Origin: Vitreoscilla sp.
GTDB lineage: Bacteria > Pseudomonadota > Gammaproteobacteria > Burkholderiales > Burkholderiaceae_C
Reading direction: 5' to 3'
NCBI GenBank assembly: GCA_018780145.1
Contig: JADMKA010000218.1
Span: forward strand, 1 to 37,712
Length of the DNA: 37,712 nt
Positions 22,498-31,238 of the stretch are shown here, in pieces; position 1 is the stretch's first letter, and each line of letters starts with the position of its first letter. Both the position numbers and the translations under genes were made by a program. The notes under the pieces were generated by a model, which made no database searches, was not told the origin of the DNA, and saw only the letters and a program-made list of their open reading frames with translations.

Positions 22498-22521
22498 GGC
22501 GGTCCGCGCGAGCGGGCCGCC
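22498..22521 (+). promoter_or_regulatory. Hairpin after the riboswitch, possible expression platform
   Basis: GGCGGTCC (22498-22505) pairs with GGGCCGCC (22514-22521), 8 bp including one G-T wobble, around an 8-base loop. It lies 7 bases after the P1 end and about 60 bases before the btuB start. There is no T-run. The btuB start itself lacks a good Shine-Dalgarno sequence. Confidence 0.4.
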
Positions 22522-22579
22522 ATGTCGGTGATGCACCTGCGGGGACGCTGGTGCGCACGTTTGTCGGTTGATTCAATCC

Positions 22580-24439
22580 ATGATGACTCGTTCCAAGGCG
22601 CTGCCGCGCATCTCGTCGCGCGCGGCTCGCGCACGCCTGCTTCCTTCCCTGTCGTTGCTCGTCGTGCCGCTGGCCGGCCACGCGGCCCCCCCTGACACCC
22701 TGGTGATCACCGCCGCCCGGTTCGAACAGCCGGTGCCCGACACGCTGCCCAGCACCCGCGTGCTGACGCGGGCGGACATCGAGGCCGCCCAAAGCGCCGA
22801 CATGGCCGAACTGCTGCGCCAGACCACCAGCCTGGACATCGGCCAGGCCGGCCCCCTGGGCTCGCAGACCAGCGTGTTCCTGCGCGGCGCCGACAGCCGA
22901 CAGGTGCTGGTGCTGATCGACGGTGTGCCGTTCGCGCGTGCCGATTTCGGCTCCGCCTCGTGGCAGCACATCGCGCTGGACCAGGTCGAGCGGGTCGAGA
23001 TCGTGCGCGGCAACCTCTCCGCGCTCTACGGTGCCCAGGCGGTGGGTGGGGTGGTGCAGATCGTCACGCGCCGCGCTGCCGGCCTGGCTGTGGATGTCGG
23101 CGGCGGCACCCAGGCCACGGCCTGGGCCACGCTGAGCGGTGCCCGGCAGTTCGGCGAGGGCGAGACCGCCACCCGGCTGGCGGCCACCCTGTCCCGCCGC
23201 CAGACGGGAGGCTACAGCGCCAAGGACCCGGCCGCCTCGCCGGGCGCCAACCCCGACCGGGACGCCGGCCAGCAGACGGCGTTGTCGGCCCAGGTGCAAC
23301 AAGGCTGGGCAGCGGGCCAGCGCACCATGCTGAGCCTGATGAAGGAACGCACCCGCAGCGACTACGACGGCTTCGACGGCAGCCTCGACGACCGCCTGAC
23401 CAGCGACATCGACAGCATCGGCCTGCAGTCGCGCCACGCGCTGGCGCCGGCCTGGGAGCTCGGCGTGGACCTGGGCCGCACCCGCGAGCGTTTCAACGAC
23501 CCGACCGGCTTCGCGGTCGACGGCGAGTCGCAGACCGAACTCGCCGGCCTGCAGCTCCAATGGCAGACCCTGCCCGGTCACACGCTGCAGGTGGGCCTGG
23601 ACAGCAAGCAGGAGCGCTTCATCGACAGCAACACACCCGAGGCCCGGCGCCGGGTGCAGGGCCTGCGCCTCGGCTGGCTGGGGCACTTTGGTGCGTCCGG
23701 CGAGGGCATCGATCTGCAGGCCCACCTGCGGGCCGATGACAGCAGTGCCTTTGGCGCGGAGAACACCGTGTTGCTGGCACTCGGCTGGCATGTGGCACCC
23801 GGCTGGACACTGTCCGCCCAGGTGGCCAACGGCTACTCGGCGCCCAGCTTCGTCGACCAGCAGTACGCCCCCGTGGGCGTGGCCTTGAAGGCCGAGCACT
23901 CGCGCGACGCCGAACTGGGCCTGCGCTGGCGCGATGGCGCCTGGTTCGCCCGTGCTACGCTGTTTGCCCAGAAGCAGCGTGACCGCATCAGTTTCGACCC
24001 GGTGACCTTCGAGACGGTGAACATCGCGCGGGCCAGCAACCAGGGCCTGGAGCTGATGGCCGAAGGCCCGGTCGGACCGGGTCTGATGGGGCTGGAAGCC
24101 ACTTTCCAGAACCCGCGCGACGAGAGCCAGGATGTGGCGTTGAAGCGCCGCGCCCGAGAGTCCGCCGCCGTGAACTACCGCTTGCCGGTCGATGCCTGGC
24201 AACTCGGTGCCTGGTTGCGCTACAGCGGCGCGCGCCTGGACACCGACCCCGCAACCTTCTCCAACGCCACCAACCCGTCGCGCACGACGCTCGCGCTGAC
24301 CGCCCAGCGCCCGCTCGGCAAGGATTGGACGCTGGCCTTCAAGCTCGACAATGCGACCGGCGAGGGCGCTCCCGAGGTCCTGGGCTACACCGCCGCGCCG
24401 CGTGCGTTCACGGTGCAGCTGCGGGGCCAGTGGCGCTGA
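22580..24439 (+). CDS. btuB: TonB-dependent vitamin B12 receptor BtuB
   Basis: This outer-membrane receptor imports cobalamin with energy from TonB-ExbB-ExbD. The 619-residue protein has a signal peptide (basic start, then LLPSLSLLVVPLAGHAAPP) and a TonB box, DTLVITAARF, just after it. The plug domain includes LRQTTSLDIGQAGPLGSQTSVFLRGADSRQVLVLIDGVPFA and VERVEIVRGNLSALYGAQAVGGVVQIVT. A 22-strand-type barrel follows, ending in an aromatic-poor but typical GQWR. The B12 specificity is inferred from the riboswitch and the transporter genes behind it. I chose ATG 22580 over the TTG at 22568; the ATG at 22583 is also possible. No clear Shine-Dalgarno sequence is visible. Confidence 0.93.
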   Translation: MMTRSKALPRISSRAARARLLPSLSLLVVPLAGHAAPPDTLVITAARFEQPVPDTLPSTRVLTRADIEAAQSADMAELLRQTTSLDIGQAGPLGSQTSVFLRGADSRQVLVLIDGVPFARADFGSASWQHIALDQVERVEIVRGNLSALYGAQAVGGVVQIVTRRAAGLAVDVGGGTQATAWATLSGARQFGEGETATRLAATLSRRQTGGYSAKDPAASPGANPDRDAGQQTALSAQVQQGWAAGQRTMLSLMKERTRSDYDGFDGSLDDRLTSDIDSIGLQSRHALAPAWELGVDLGRTRERFNDPTGFAVDGESQTELAGLQLQWQTLPGHTLQVGLDSKQERFIDSNTPEARRRVQGLRLGWLGHFGASGEGIDLQAHLRADDSSAFGAENTVLLALGWHVAPGWTLSAQVANGYSAPSFVDQQYAPVGVALKAEHSRDAELGLRWRDGAWFARATLFAQKQRDRISFDPVTFETVNIARASNQGLELMAEGPVGPGLMGLEATFQNPRDESQDVALKRRARESAAVNYRLPVDAWQLGAWLRYSGARLDTDPATFSNATNPSRTTLALTAQRPLGKDWTLAFKLDNATGEGAPEVLGYTAAPRAFTVQLRGQWR

Positions 24440-24463
24440 CCGACCCAGCCACCAGGTTGCCAC

Positions 24464-25396
24464 ATGGCCCGCACGCTGCCACCCACCACCCTTTGGACGC
24501 TCGCTCTGGGCGCCTCGGTGCTTGTCGTGCTGGTGGCGCTGGCCGCCGGCAGCGCCGGGCTGGACCGCGAGTTGATCCTGGCCCTGCGCGCACCACGGGT
24601 GCTGGCGGCGGCCGGCGTGGGGGCCCTGCTGGCCCTGGCCGGCTTGTCGCTGCAGGTGCTGCTGCGCAACCCCTTGGCCGATCCCTATGTGCTGGGCACC
24701 TCGGGCGGGGCCTCGGTGGGTGCGCTGCTGGCACTGCTGGCCGGGGCGTCGCTGTGGGCCGGTGCGGGCATCGGCGCGCTGGCCGCCGGGGCCTTGCTGC
24801 TGCTGCTGGCGCGCTCGGCGCTGGCCTCGGGTGACGACGCCTCGCCGCGCCTGATCCTGGTCGGCGCGATGCTGGCGGCCTTGTTCGGCGCCTGGGCCAC
24901 GCTGCTGCTGATGCTGACGCCGGACGAGCGCCTGCGTGGCGCCATCTTCTGGCTCGTGGGTGACCTGTCGGCGGCGCAGGACAACGGCACTTGCGTGGCA
25001 GGTGCCGCGCTGCTGTGGGCGGGGCTGGCGCTGCGTGGCCGCTCGATCGACCGCCTGATGCTGGGCGCCGAGGCGGCCGGCGTGCTCGGCGAGCCCGTCA
25101 GGCGCCTGCGCCTGGAGCTGTTGGTGGGCGCCTCGCTGGCGGTGGGCCTGGCGGTGTCGACGGCCGGTGCGGTGGGTTTCGTCGGCCTGGTGGTGCCTCA
25201 GGCCTGGCGCCTGGCGGGCGTGCAGCAGACCCGCCAGCTGGCCGGCCTGTCGGCCCTTGGGGGTGCGACGCTGCTGGTGGCGGCGGATCTGGTGTCGCGC
25301 CTGGTCGCGGCGCCGATGGAGTTGCCCGTCGGTGCGGTCATGGCGCTGCTGGGTGCCCCGTGCTTCATCGTCCTGTTGGTGCGAGGTGCACGATGA
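24464..25396 (+). CDS. btuC: Vitamin B12 ABC transporter permease BtuC
   Basis: This 310-residue FecCD-family permease has about 10 helices and works as a dimer in the inner membrane. The early block LRAPRVLAAAGVGALLALAGLSLQVLLRNPLADPYVLGTSGGASVGAL is the classic FecCD signature. Near the C-terminus GAVGFVGLVVPQAWRLAG replaces the usual P-H of this motif with P-Q. The segment AADLVSRLVAAPMELPVGAVMALLGAPCFIVLLVR is also typical. It starts 24 bases after btuB and overlaps btuD by 4 bases (ATGA). Assignment to B12 is by operon context under the riboswitch. Confidence 0.9.
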   Translation: MARTLPPTTLWTLALGASVLVVLVALAAGSAGLDRELILALRAPRVLAAAGVGALLALAGLSLQVLLRNPLADPYVLGTSGGASVGALLALLAGASLWAGAGIGALAAGALLLLLARSALASGDDASPRLILVGAMLAALFGAWATLLLMLTPDERLRGAIFWLVGDLSAAQDNGTCVAGAALLWAGLALRGRSIDRLMLGAEAAGVLGEPVRRLRLELLVGASLAVGLAVSTAGAVGFVGLVVPQAWRLAGVQQTRQLAGLSALGGATLLVAADLVSRLVAAPMELPVGAVMALLGAPCFIVLLVRGAR

Positions 25397-26127
25397 GCAC
25401 GGCGCCCCTGATCGAGACACGCGGCCTGGCCTTGTGGGCCGGCGAGCGGCGGCTGGTCGAGCAGCTCGATTGGCAGGTGCGGGCGGGCCAGCGCTGGTGC
25501 CTGATCGGCCGCAACGCGGTGGGCAAGAGCAGCCTGCTGCGGGCCCTGGCCGGTTTGCCGGTGCCAGGGCGCGCTGGCGAGCTGCGCTGGCGTGGTATCC
25601 CGCAGGCCGAGTGGCCGGCAGCCGAAGCCGCCACGCTGCGCGCCTGGATGCCTCAACAGCCGGCAGACCGTTTCGCGCTGTCGGTCCGGCGCCTGCTGGA
25701 CTTGTCGGTGGTGCGTGCCGGTGCCGAGCCCCTCGATCTGGCCAGCCTGGACATCGCCGATCTGGCCACTCGCGCCGTGACCCAGCTTTCCGGTGGCGAG
25801 CGGCAGCGGGTGGCGATCGCCCAAAGCGCGGTCCAGGGGGCGCCGCTGATGCTGCTTGACGAGCCGATCTCGTTCCAGGACCCGGCGCACCAGGGCCTGG
25901 TGGCACGCTGGTGCGACGCCTGGGTGGCGGCCGAGCCCAGCCGTGCGCTGGTGATGAGCAGCCACGACATGCATTGGGTGGCCCGTGCCGCGACCCATGC
26001 GCTGGCCTTGCTGGGCGATGGCCGCTGGCGCGCCGGCCCGGTGACCGAGGTGCTGCAGGCCGAGTCGCTGCGCGAGATCTTCGGCTGCGACTGGCTGCCC
26101 GCCGGCAGCAGCTGGCTGCCGGTCTGA
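25393..26127 (+). CDS. btuD: Vitamin B12 ABC transporter ATPase BtuD
   Basis: This 244-residue ABC ATPase powers BtuC. Walker A is GRNAVGKS (39-46), the signature is LSGGERQ (132-138), Walker B is LMLLDEP (152-158), and the switch histidine is in MSSHDMHW. The C-terminus ends LREIFGCDWLPAGSSWLPV, fitting the short BtuD/FecE type. Its ATG lies in the btuC stop. No periplasmic binding protein (BtuF) follows; the next gene, a convergent lytic transglycosylase, ends 4 bases later. A longer in-frame reading from 24991 lies inside btuC and is not real. Confidence 0.92.
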   Translation: MSTAPLIETRGLALWAGERRLVEQLDWQVRAGQRWCLIGRNAVGKSSLLRALAGLPVPGRAGELRWRGIPQAEWPAAEAATLRAWMPQQPADRFALSVRRLLDLSVVRAGAEPLDLASLDIADLATRAVTQLSGGERQRVAIAQSAVQGAPLMLLDEPISFQDPAHQGLVARWCDAWVAAEPSRALVMSSHDMHWVARAATHALALLGDGRWRAGPVTEVLQAESLREIFGCDWLPAGSSWLPV

Positions 26128-26130
26128 AGT

Positions 26131-27228
26131 CTATTCCGCGGCCGGCGGCGGCCGCATCTGCCGCATCGCGCGGGCCAGCTCGATCACCGCCATCGCGTAA
26201 TAGCTGGACCAGTTGTACCGCGTCACCACATAGAAGTTGCGCGTGCCGGCCACGTACGAGGGGGCGTTGTCGCCGTTGTGCAGTTCGACCAGTGCCAGCG
26301 GCCCGCTGTGTGCGAGGCCGGCCTCGTCGAGCACGGCGCCGTGCTCGGTGAACTGGGCCGGGCTGAAGCTGGGCAGGATGTCGGGCGCCAGCAGCACCGC
26401 ACGCTCGCGCAGCTCGCCAGGTGGTGCCACCGGGTAGTGGGTCGGCAGGTCGCGTTGCCAGCCGAACTGCGCGAAGTAGTGCGCCACGCTGCCCACCACG
26501 TCGGCACCGTGGGTGTCCAGGTCGATGCGGCCGTCCTCGTCGAAATCGATCGCGTACTTCAGGATGCTGCTGGGCATGAACTGCGGCAGGCCGATGGCGC
26601 CGGCGTAGGAGCCCTTCACGCCTTGTGGGTCGCGGCCTTCGTTCGAGCACCACTGCAGGAACGCGCCCAGCTCCTCGCGGTAGAAGCTGCTGCGGTCCGA
26701 CCGGCCGCTGGGAAAGTCGAAGGCCAGTGTGGCCAGGGCGTCGATGACCTTGTGGTTGCCGAGGATCCGGCCATAGAAGGTCTCCACGCCGACGATGGCG
26801 GCCACCACGTCGGGCGGTACGCCCCAACGTGCCTCCGCCCGGGCCAGCGCCGCCTCGTTGGCCTGCCACCAGCGCAGGCCTTCGCGGATGCGCTGTGGCT
26901 CCACGAAGCGGGCGCGGTAGGCCTCCCAGTTCTTGGCGACGCCTGCGGGCGGCGGCATCACCAGCTTGGCCACGCTGGGTTGGTAGCGGGCCTGCGCCAG
27001 CTGGGCGATGGCCCAATCGGCATCCAGGCCGCGCGTCTCGGCGGCCTGGCGGGCGAAGGCGACCACGTCGTCGCGGCGGCCGTAGGTGACCACATCGGGC
27101 GCGGCATCGGCACGGACCACAGCCGGCTTCTTCTTGCCGGCCTGGGCGCAAACCGGGCTGCCGCAGGCCAGCGCAAACAGGGCCATCGAGAGGCCGGCTC
27201 GTGCCGGGCTGAAGGGTGTCAAGCGCAT
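26131..27228 (-). CDS. mltB: Lytic murein transglycosylase B family protein
   Basis: MltB-type enzymes cut the MurNAc-GlcNAc bond of peptidoglycan, leaving 1,6-anhydroMurNAc. The 365-residue protein has a cleavable-looking signal (about 1-30, ending VCAQA). It has no clear lipobox at Cys22 or Cys27, unlike E. coli MltB, so it may be soluble in the periplasm. Glu149 in VVAAIVGVETFYGRILGNHKVIDALATLAFDFP is the catalytic acid. The blocks YAGAIGLPQFMPSSILKYAIDFDEDGRIDL and RYNWSSYYAMAVIELA are also characteristic. The start at 27228 was chosen because upstream sequence overlaps tgpA. Its stop lies 4 bases from the convergent btuD stop. Confidence 0.92.
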   Translation of the reverse strand: MRLTPFSPARAGLSMALFALACGSPVCAQAGKKKPAVVRADAAPDVVTYGRRDDVVAFARQAAETRGLDADWAIAQLAQARYQPSVAKLVMPPPAGVAKNWEAYRARFVEPQRIREGLRWWQANEAALARAEARWGVPPDVVAAIVGVETFYGRILGNHKVIDALATLAFDFPSGRSDRSSFYREELGAFLQWCSNEGRDPQGVKGSYAGAIGLPQFMPSSILKYAIDFDEDGRIDLDTHGADVVGSVAHYFAQFGWQRDLPTHYPVAPPGELRERAVLLAPDILPSFSPAQFTEHGAVLDEAGLAHSGPLALVELHNGDNAPSYVAGTRNFYVVTRYNWSSYYAMAVIELARAMRQMRPPPAAE

Positions 27229-27235
27229 GCGCCGA

Positions 27236-29275
27236 TTATGGTCGGCCGCGCGCCGGCGCCAGGGCGCGCCGGAAGCCACGCCACCAACCGCGGGGTGGGT
27301 CGGAATGGCCTGGCCAGCCATAGCGGTGACGTTCCAGCGACAGCAGCGCGTCGGCGGCGGGCTGGCCGGTAGCGCCATGGCGCTCGACGAGCCGGCGGGC
27401 CTGGCTCGCGAGGGTGTCGCTGTCGCGGGAGTCGATGCCGAGCCGCCGGAGCTCACCGGCGATCCCCTGCCGGAGCCGCTGCCACGGCGTCTGCCGACGC
27501 GCGTCGATCCAGGCCCAGGCGGCCCCCGCCAGCCCGGCCGCCACCACCAGACCCACCAGCACCCTCAGAAGCGACAGCAGATCGGGCGATGCGAAACCGG
27601 CCTGCCCCAGCAGGTCGAATTGCTGGCGCCGGCCGTAGCCCAGCACCCATTGGTTCCAGCGGTTGTCCAACGACTCGGCCCAGCGCCGCAGCCGCAGCTG
27701 CAAGCCCGGGTTGACGGCCGACAGGGCATTGGCCACCAAGCCTGGCGGCGATGCCAGGGCCACGCTGCGGTCGATGCGTTCCGGCGAGACCGCGCCGGTG
27801 GGGTCGGCCCGCTGCCAGCCTTGGCCGGGCCGCCAGAACTCGGCCCAGGCATGGGCGTGGCTCTGGCGTACCGCGTGGTAGCCGTCGACCGGCGCGGCGT
27901 CGCTGCCCTGATAGCCGGTGACGATGCGCGCCGGCACCCCCAGCGCGCGCATCACGACCACGTAGGCCGCCGCATAGTGTTCGCAGAAGCCGGCCCGACG
28001 ATCCAGCCAGAACTCGTCGACGGTGTCGCCTTCGTAGGTGCCGGGCGACAAGGTGTACTGGAAGGGCTCGCGCCGGATATGGCGCAGCACGGCCTGCGAC
28101 AAGCCGGCCGCGTCGGCCCGAGCCAGGGCCGGATCTTCCTGCAGCGCTCGGGCCCAGGCCCGCGTGCGCGGGTGGCTCCCAAGGGGCAGGGCGGTGAGCT
28201 GGGCCTGTTCGGCGGGCCTGAGCTCAGCGGCCGGAGCGGCGCGCATGTCGGCCACGGCACTCAAGCGGATGCGCTCGCCCAGCGGGCTGCGCAGGCGCCA
28301 CTGGCCGTCGTCGTCCGGGCGCTGGGGCAGGCCCGCCAGGGGCGGGTCGATCGTGGGGGGCGCCTGGGTCCACTCCAGCAGCGGCAACCAGGGCACCCGC
28401 AGCGGCTCCAGCGTCATCTCGTAGCGGATCGCTCCGGCCGAATCCACCGGCCCGGGTGGCGGTTGGCCGCTGAACGCTGCGGGCCAGCGTGGCAGCGGAG
28501 GTGCACGCCAGCGCTGGCCGTCGTAGTCGCTGAGTACCGGGCCCCGGAAGTACAGGCGCCCGGGCGGCGGCACCGGCCCGTCGAAGCGCAGCCGGAAGGC
28601 GATGCTGTCGTCGGTGGCCAGTTCGGCCACGTCGCCCAGTTGCAGGCTGTCCGACAGGCCGGTGCGGGCGTGCGCTCCGGGCATCGACCAAAGTGGCCCC
28701 AGGCGCGGGAACAACAGGAACAGCGCCACCATCACCGGGGTGCCCACCAGGGCGGCGCGCCCGGCCAGGGCGGCCGCCTCGCGCAGCAGGGGCCGGCCGG
28801 CCGGCATGTGGGCCAGCGTCAGCGCCGTCAGCCAGCCCCACACCGACAGGCCCATGGCCAGTGCCGTCCACAGCGACTGCGAGTAGAGGAACTGGGTCAG
28901 CACCAGGAAGAAGCCGAGGAAGAACACCACCAGCGCATCGCGGCGGGCCCGCAGCTCCAGCGTCTTCAGGGCCATCAGCACCACCAGCAGGGTGACGCCC
29001 GCCCCACGGCCGAGCAAGGTGCGTTCGCTCCAGAAGGTCAGGCCCACGGCCACCAGCAGCACGCCGACCAGGGCCCAGCGCCCCGGCAACGGGGCTTGCC
29101 GCCAGGCCAGCATCGCGCGCCACCACAGCACCGTGCCACACAGGACGGCCACCCAGGGCGACAGGCGGAACAGGTGGGGCGTGACCGTCCAGGCGATCAC
29201 GGCCAGCATGAACAAGGTGTCGCGCGACTCGCGGCTGGGCGGGCGCAGGGCGGCCCAGGTGGGCAGGCGGTTCAC
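27236..29275 (-). CDS. tgpA: TgpA-type membrane transglutaminase (DUF3488)
   Basis: This 679-residue protein has an N-terminal membrane region with about six helices (DUF3488/TgpA_N, residues about 15-190), a periplasmic transglutaminase core, and a single helix near 550-575 before a cytoplasmic tail (TgpA C-terminal, DUF4129-like). The catalytic triad is visible: Cys431 in RAGFCEHYAAAYVVVMRALGVPAR, His475 in HAHAWAEFW and Asp491 in RADPTGAV. The substrate is unknown; a homologue in Pseudomonas is essential (family knowledge). I chose GTG 29275 because GGGAG lies 7 bases upstream and it starts just after the DUF58 stop. An upstream reading to 29332 would overlap DUF58. Third gene of the moxR-DUF58-tgpA operon. 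Confidence 0.9.
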   Translation of the reverse strand: MNRLPTWAALRPPSRESRDTLFMLAVIAWTVTPHLFRLSPWVAVLCGTVLWWRAMLAWRQAPLPGRWALVGVLLVAVGLTFWSERTLLGRGAGVTLLVVLMALKTLELRARRDALVVFFLGFFLVLTQFLYSQSLWTALAMGLSVWGWLTALTLAHMPAGRPLLREAAALAGRAALVGTPVMVALFLLFPRLGPLWSMPGAHARTGLSDSLQLGDVAELATDDSIAFRLRFDGPVPPPGRLYFRGPVLSDYDGQRWRAPPLPRWPAAFSGQPPPGPVDSAGAIRYEMTLEPLRVPWLPLLEWTQAPPTIDPPLAGLPQRPDDDGQWRLRSPLGERIRLSAVADMRAAPAAELRPAEQAQLTALPLGSHPRTRAWARALQEDPALARADAAGLSQAVLRHIRREPFQYTLSPGTYEGDTVDEFWLDRRAGFCEHYAAAYVVVMRALGVPARIVTGYQGSDAAPVDGYHAVRQSHAHAWAEFWRPGQGWQRADPTGAVSPERIDRSVALASPPGLVANALSAVNPGLQLRLRRWAESLDNRWNQWVLGYGRRQQFDLLGQAGFASPDLLSLLRVLVGLVVAAGLAGAAWAWIDARRQTPWQRLRQGIAGELRRLGIDSRDSDTLASQARRLVERHGATGQPAADALLSLERHRYGWPGHSDPPRGWWRGFRRALAPARGRP

Positions 29276-29279
29276 TGCA

Positions 29280-30236
29280 TCACTCCCATTCTGCGAGCAC
29301 CTGCAAGGCCGCCTGACGGTGGGCGCCGCCATCCGCCGGTGGGAGCTCCTGGCCTGGCAGGCGCAGCCCGTAGGCCAGGCCCTGGCTGTCCGCCAGCAGC
29401 ACCCAGGCGGCCAACCGGGACAGGCGTTGCTCGGTGCTGGCCTGGCGGGTCTGCGACCAATCCAGCCAGAGCTGCCGGCGCGCCGACTCCCGACCCTCGC
29501 GGCTGATCAGTTCGCCGTTGCGGGCCATCTTCTTCCACGCCACCTGGCGCAGGCTGTCGCCGCGCCGCCAGGGGCGCAGGCCGTCGAACTCACCACCCTG
29601 CGCCGACCGCGCGGGCAGGGTGCCGCCGGCCACCGCACCGGCCGAGGGCAGGGGCGCCGGCGGCTGCTCGGGCCTCGGATAGACCCACAGGTGGCCGGCC
29701 GGCCGCCACAGCGACCAGGCCCGGAACAGACCGAACGGAAAACGGCTCTCGATGCGCAGCAATGGCAGTTCGAGGCGGCCGCGCCGCTCGGCGAGGAAAC
29801 CGACGCCGACGCTCGACTGGCCCTGTGCCGCCACCTCGGCGAAGGCCAGCACGGCCGCACCCGCCAGAGGTTGCACGCCAAAGCCCAGGCCGTGTCGCGC
29901 CGCACCCGGGTTGGTGACGACGATGTCGAGCGACGCCCGGTCGCCGGCGAACACCGCCTGCGGCGGCCGGGCATGCAGCGTCAGGCCACGCAGGCTGCCG
30001 TGGGCCATGTGCATCGAGGCCAGCGCGCTGCCAGCCAGCAGGAAGGTTAGGGCGTAGCCGAGGTTGAGCTGGTAGTTGATCGAGGCCACCAGCAGCAGCA
30101 GCAGCGTCAGGCCGAAGGCCAGGCCGGCACGGGTGGGCACGATGTAGACGTTGCGCTGTGTCAGCGTCCACTGCTCGGCCGGCTGGTGGCGCGCCTGCCA
30201 CCAGGCGTTCCAGCGTTGGCGCAGTCGCAGCGGCAC
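29280..30236 (-). CDS. DUF58 domain protein
   Basis: This 318-residue protein has two adjacent membrane helices near the N-terminus (TRAGLAFGLTLLLLLVASINYQLNLGYALTFLLAG). The C-terminal part is the DUF58 domain, with FDGLRPWRRGDSLRQVAWKKMARNGELISRE, a variant of the family's conserved 'Y-x-x-G-D-x-x-R-x-I-x-W-K' motif. The domain is related to von Willebrand A folds. DUF58 proteins are encoded with MoxR ATPases and often with transglutaminases, perhaps assembling an envelope complex; the exact role is unknown. It starts 12 bases after moxR and ends 4 bases before the tgpA GTG. Confidence 0.9.
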   Translation of the reverse strand: MPLRLRQRWNAWWQARHQPAEQWTLTQRNVYIVPTRAGLAFGLTLLLLLVASINYQLNLGYALTFLLAGSALASMHMAHGSLRGLTLHARPPQAVFAGDRASLDIVVTNPGAARHGLGFGVQPLAGAAVLAFAEVAAQGQSSVGVGFLAERRGRLELPLLRIESRFPFGLFRAWSLWRPAGHLWVYPRPEQPPAPLPSAGAVAGGTLPARSAQGGEFDGLRPWRRGDSLRQVAWKKMARNGELISREGRESARRQLWLDWSQTRQASTEQRLSRLAAWVLLADSQGLAYGLRLPGQELPPADGGAHRQAALQVLAEWE

Positions 30237-30248
30237 GGCGCGGCGCGG

Positions 30249-31178
30249 TCAGGGCAGGGGAACCGCGTCGACCATCGCCCGCACCTGCTCGCGCCGGCCG
30301 CGCCCGGCGCCGGGCACGGGCACCAGCCGGTGGGCGATGGTCTGCGGCAACAGTGCCTGCAGGTCGTCCGGCGTGACGTGGTCGCGCCCGGCCAGCAGCG
30401 CCCGGGCCCGTGCGGCGCGCAGGACCGCGATGCCGGCACGCGGCGACATGCCTTCGACGAACCACTGGCCCGATCGCGTGGCGGCGATCAGCGCCTGAAG
30501 GTAATCCAGTAGCGCCGCCGACGCGTGCACCTGCGGCACGGCGGCCATCACCTCGCGAAGCTCGGCCGGCGCCATGACCGGCTGCAGGCGGGCGATGGCA
30601 TCGCGCCGATCCTCACCGGACAACAAGGCGCGCTCGGCCGCGCGGTCCGGGTAGCCCAGCGTGATGCACATCAGGAAGCGGTCGAGCTGGCTCTCCGGCA
30701 ACGGGTAGGTGCCAAGCTGGTCGGTCGGGTTCTGGGTGGCGATGACGAAGAAGGGCGCGGGCAGCGGGCGGGTCTCGCCGTCGACGGTGACCTGGTGCTC
30801 CTCCATGGCCTCCAGCAGCGCGCTCTGGGTCTTGGGGCCGGCGCGGTTGATTTCGTCGGCCAGCAGCACCTGGGCGAAGATCGGGCCGGGGTGAAAGACG
30901 AAGCGCTCGGTGGCGCGCTCGAAGACGCTGACCCCCACCAGGTCGCTGGGCATCAGGTCGGCGGTGAACTGGGTGCGCGAGAACTGCAAGCCCAGCGACA
31001 CCGCCAGGGCATGGGCCAGCGTGGTCTTGCCGACCCCGGGAACATCCTCCACCAGCAGGTGGCCGCCAGCCAGCAGGCAGGCGATGCAGTCCTCGATCTG
31101 TGCCGCCTTGCCGACGATGATCGTGCTAATCTGACTCTTGAGTTGGATCAAACGAGTCTGCAGGGTGGCGCTCATCAT
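30249..31178 (-). CDS. moxR: MoxR-family AAA+ ATPase
   Basis: This AAA+ ATPase of the MoxR (RavA/APE2220) group works as a chaperone for metal insertion or complex maturation. Walker A is DVPGVGKTTL at about residues 45-54, and Walker B is LLADEINRAGPKTQSALLEAMEEHQVTVDG with sensor 1 ATQNPTDQLGTYPLPESQLDRF. Helices of the lid end the 309-residue protein. The ORF could start at GTG 31187 or ATG 31178 or 31175; I chose 31178. No clear Shine-Dalgarno sequence is visible. First gene of the operon with DUF58 and tgpA; it is divergent from the deacetylase-like gene, gap 60 bases. Confidence 0.92.
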   Translation of the reverse strand: MMSATLQTRLIQLKSQISTIIVGKAAQIEDCIACLLAGGHLLVEDVPGVGKTTLAHALAVSLGLQFSRTQFTADLMPSDLVGVSVFERATERFVFHPGPIFAQVLLADEINRAGPKTQSALLEAMEEHQVTVDGETRPLPAPFFVIATQNPTDQLGTYPLPESQLDRFLMCITLGYPDRAAERALLSGEDRRDAIARLQPVMAPAELREVMAAVPQVHASAALLDYLQALIAATRSGQWFVEGMSPRAGIAVLRAARARALLAGRDHVTPDDLQALLPQTIAHRLVPVPGAGRGRREQVRAMVDAVPLP

Positions 31179-31238
31179 GAGAGGCACGATAGCTCAGATT
31201 GCCCGCTGCTTCAGGGCCCCACGACAGCCTCCCTACGC

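Noticed and set aside
22352-27151. A 1599-codon open frame on the minus strand, opposite btuB-btuC-btuD and part of the transglycosylase gene
   Set aside because: It is a high-GC artefact: Arg/Gly/Gln-rich, low-complexity product with no recognisable domain, lying antisense to four well-supported genes and across the riboswitch.
27086-29506. An 806-codon plus-strand frame opposite tgpA and mltB
   Set aside because: Low-complexity Gln/Pro/Arg-rich product with no signal or domain; the minus-strand genes are clear.
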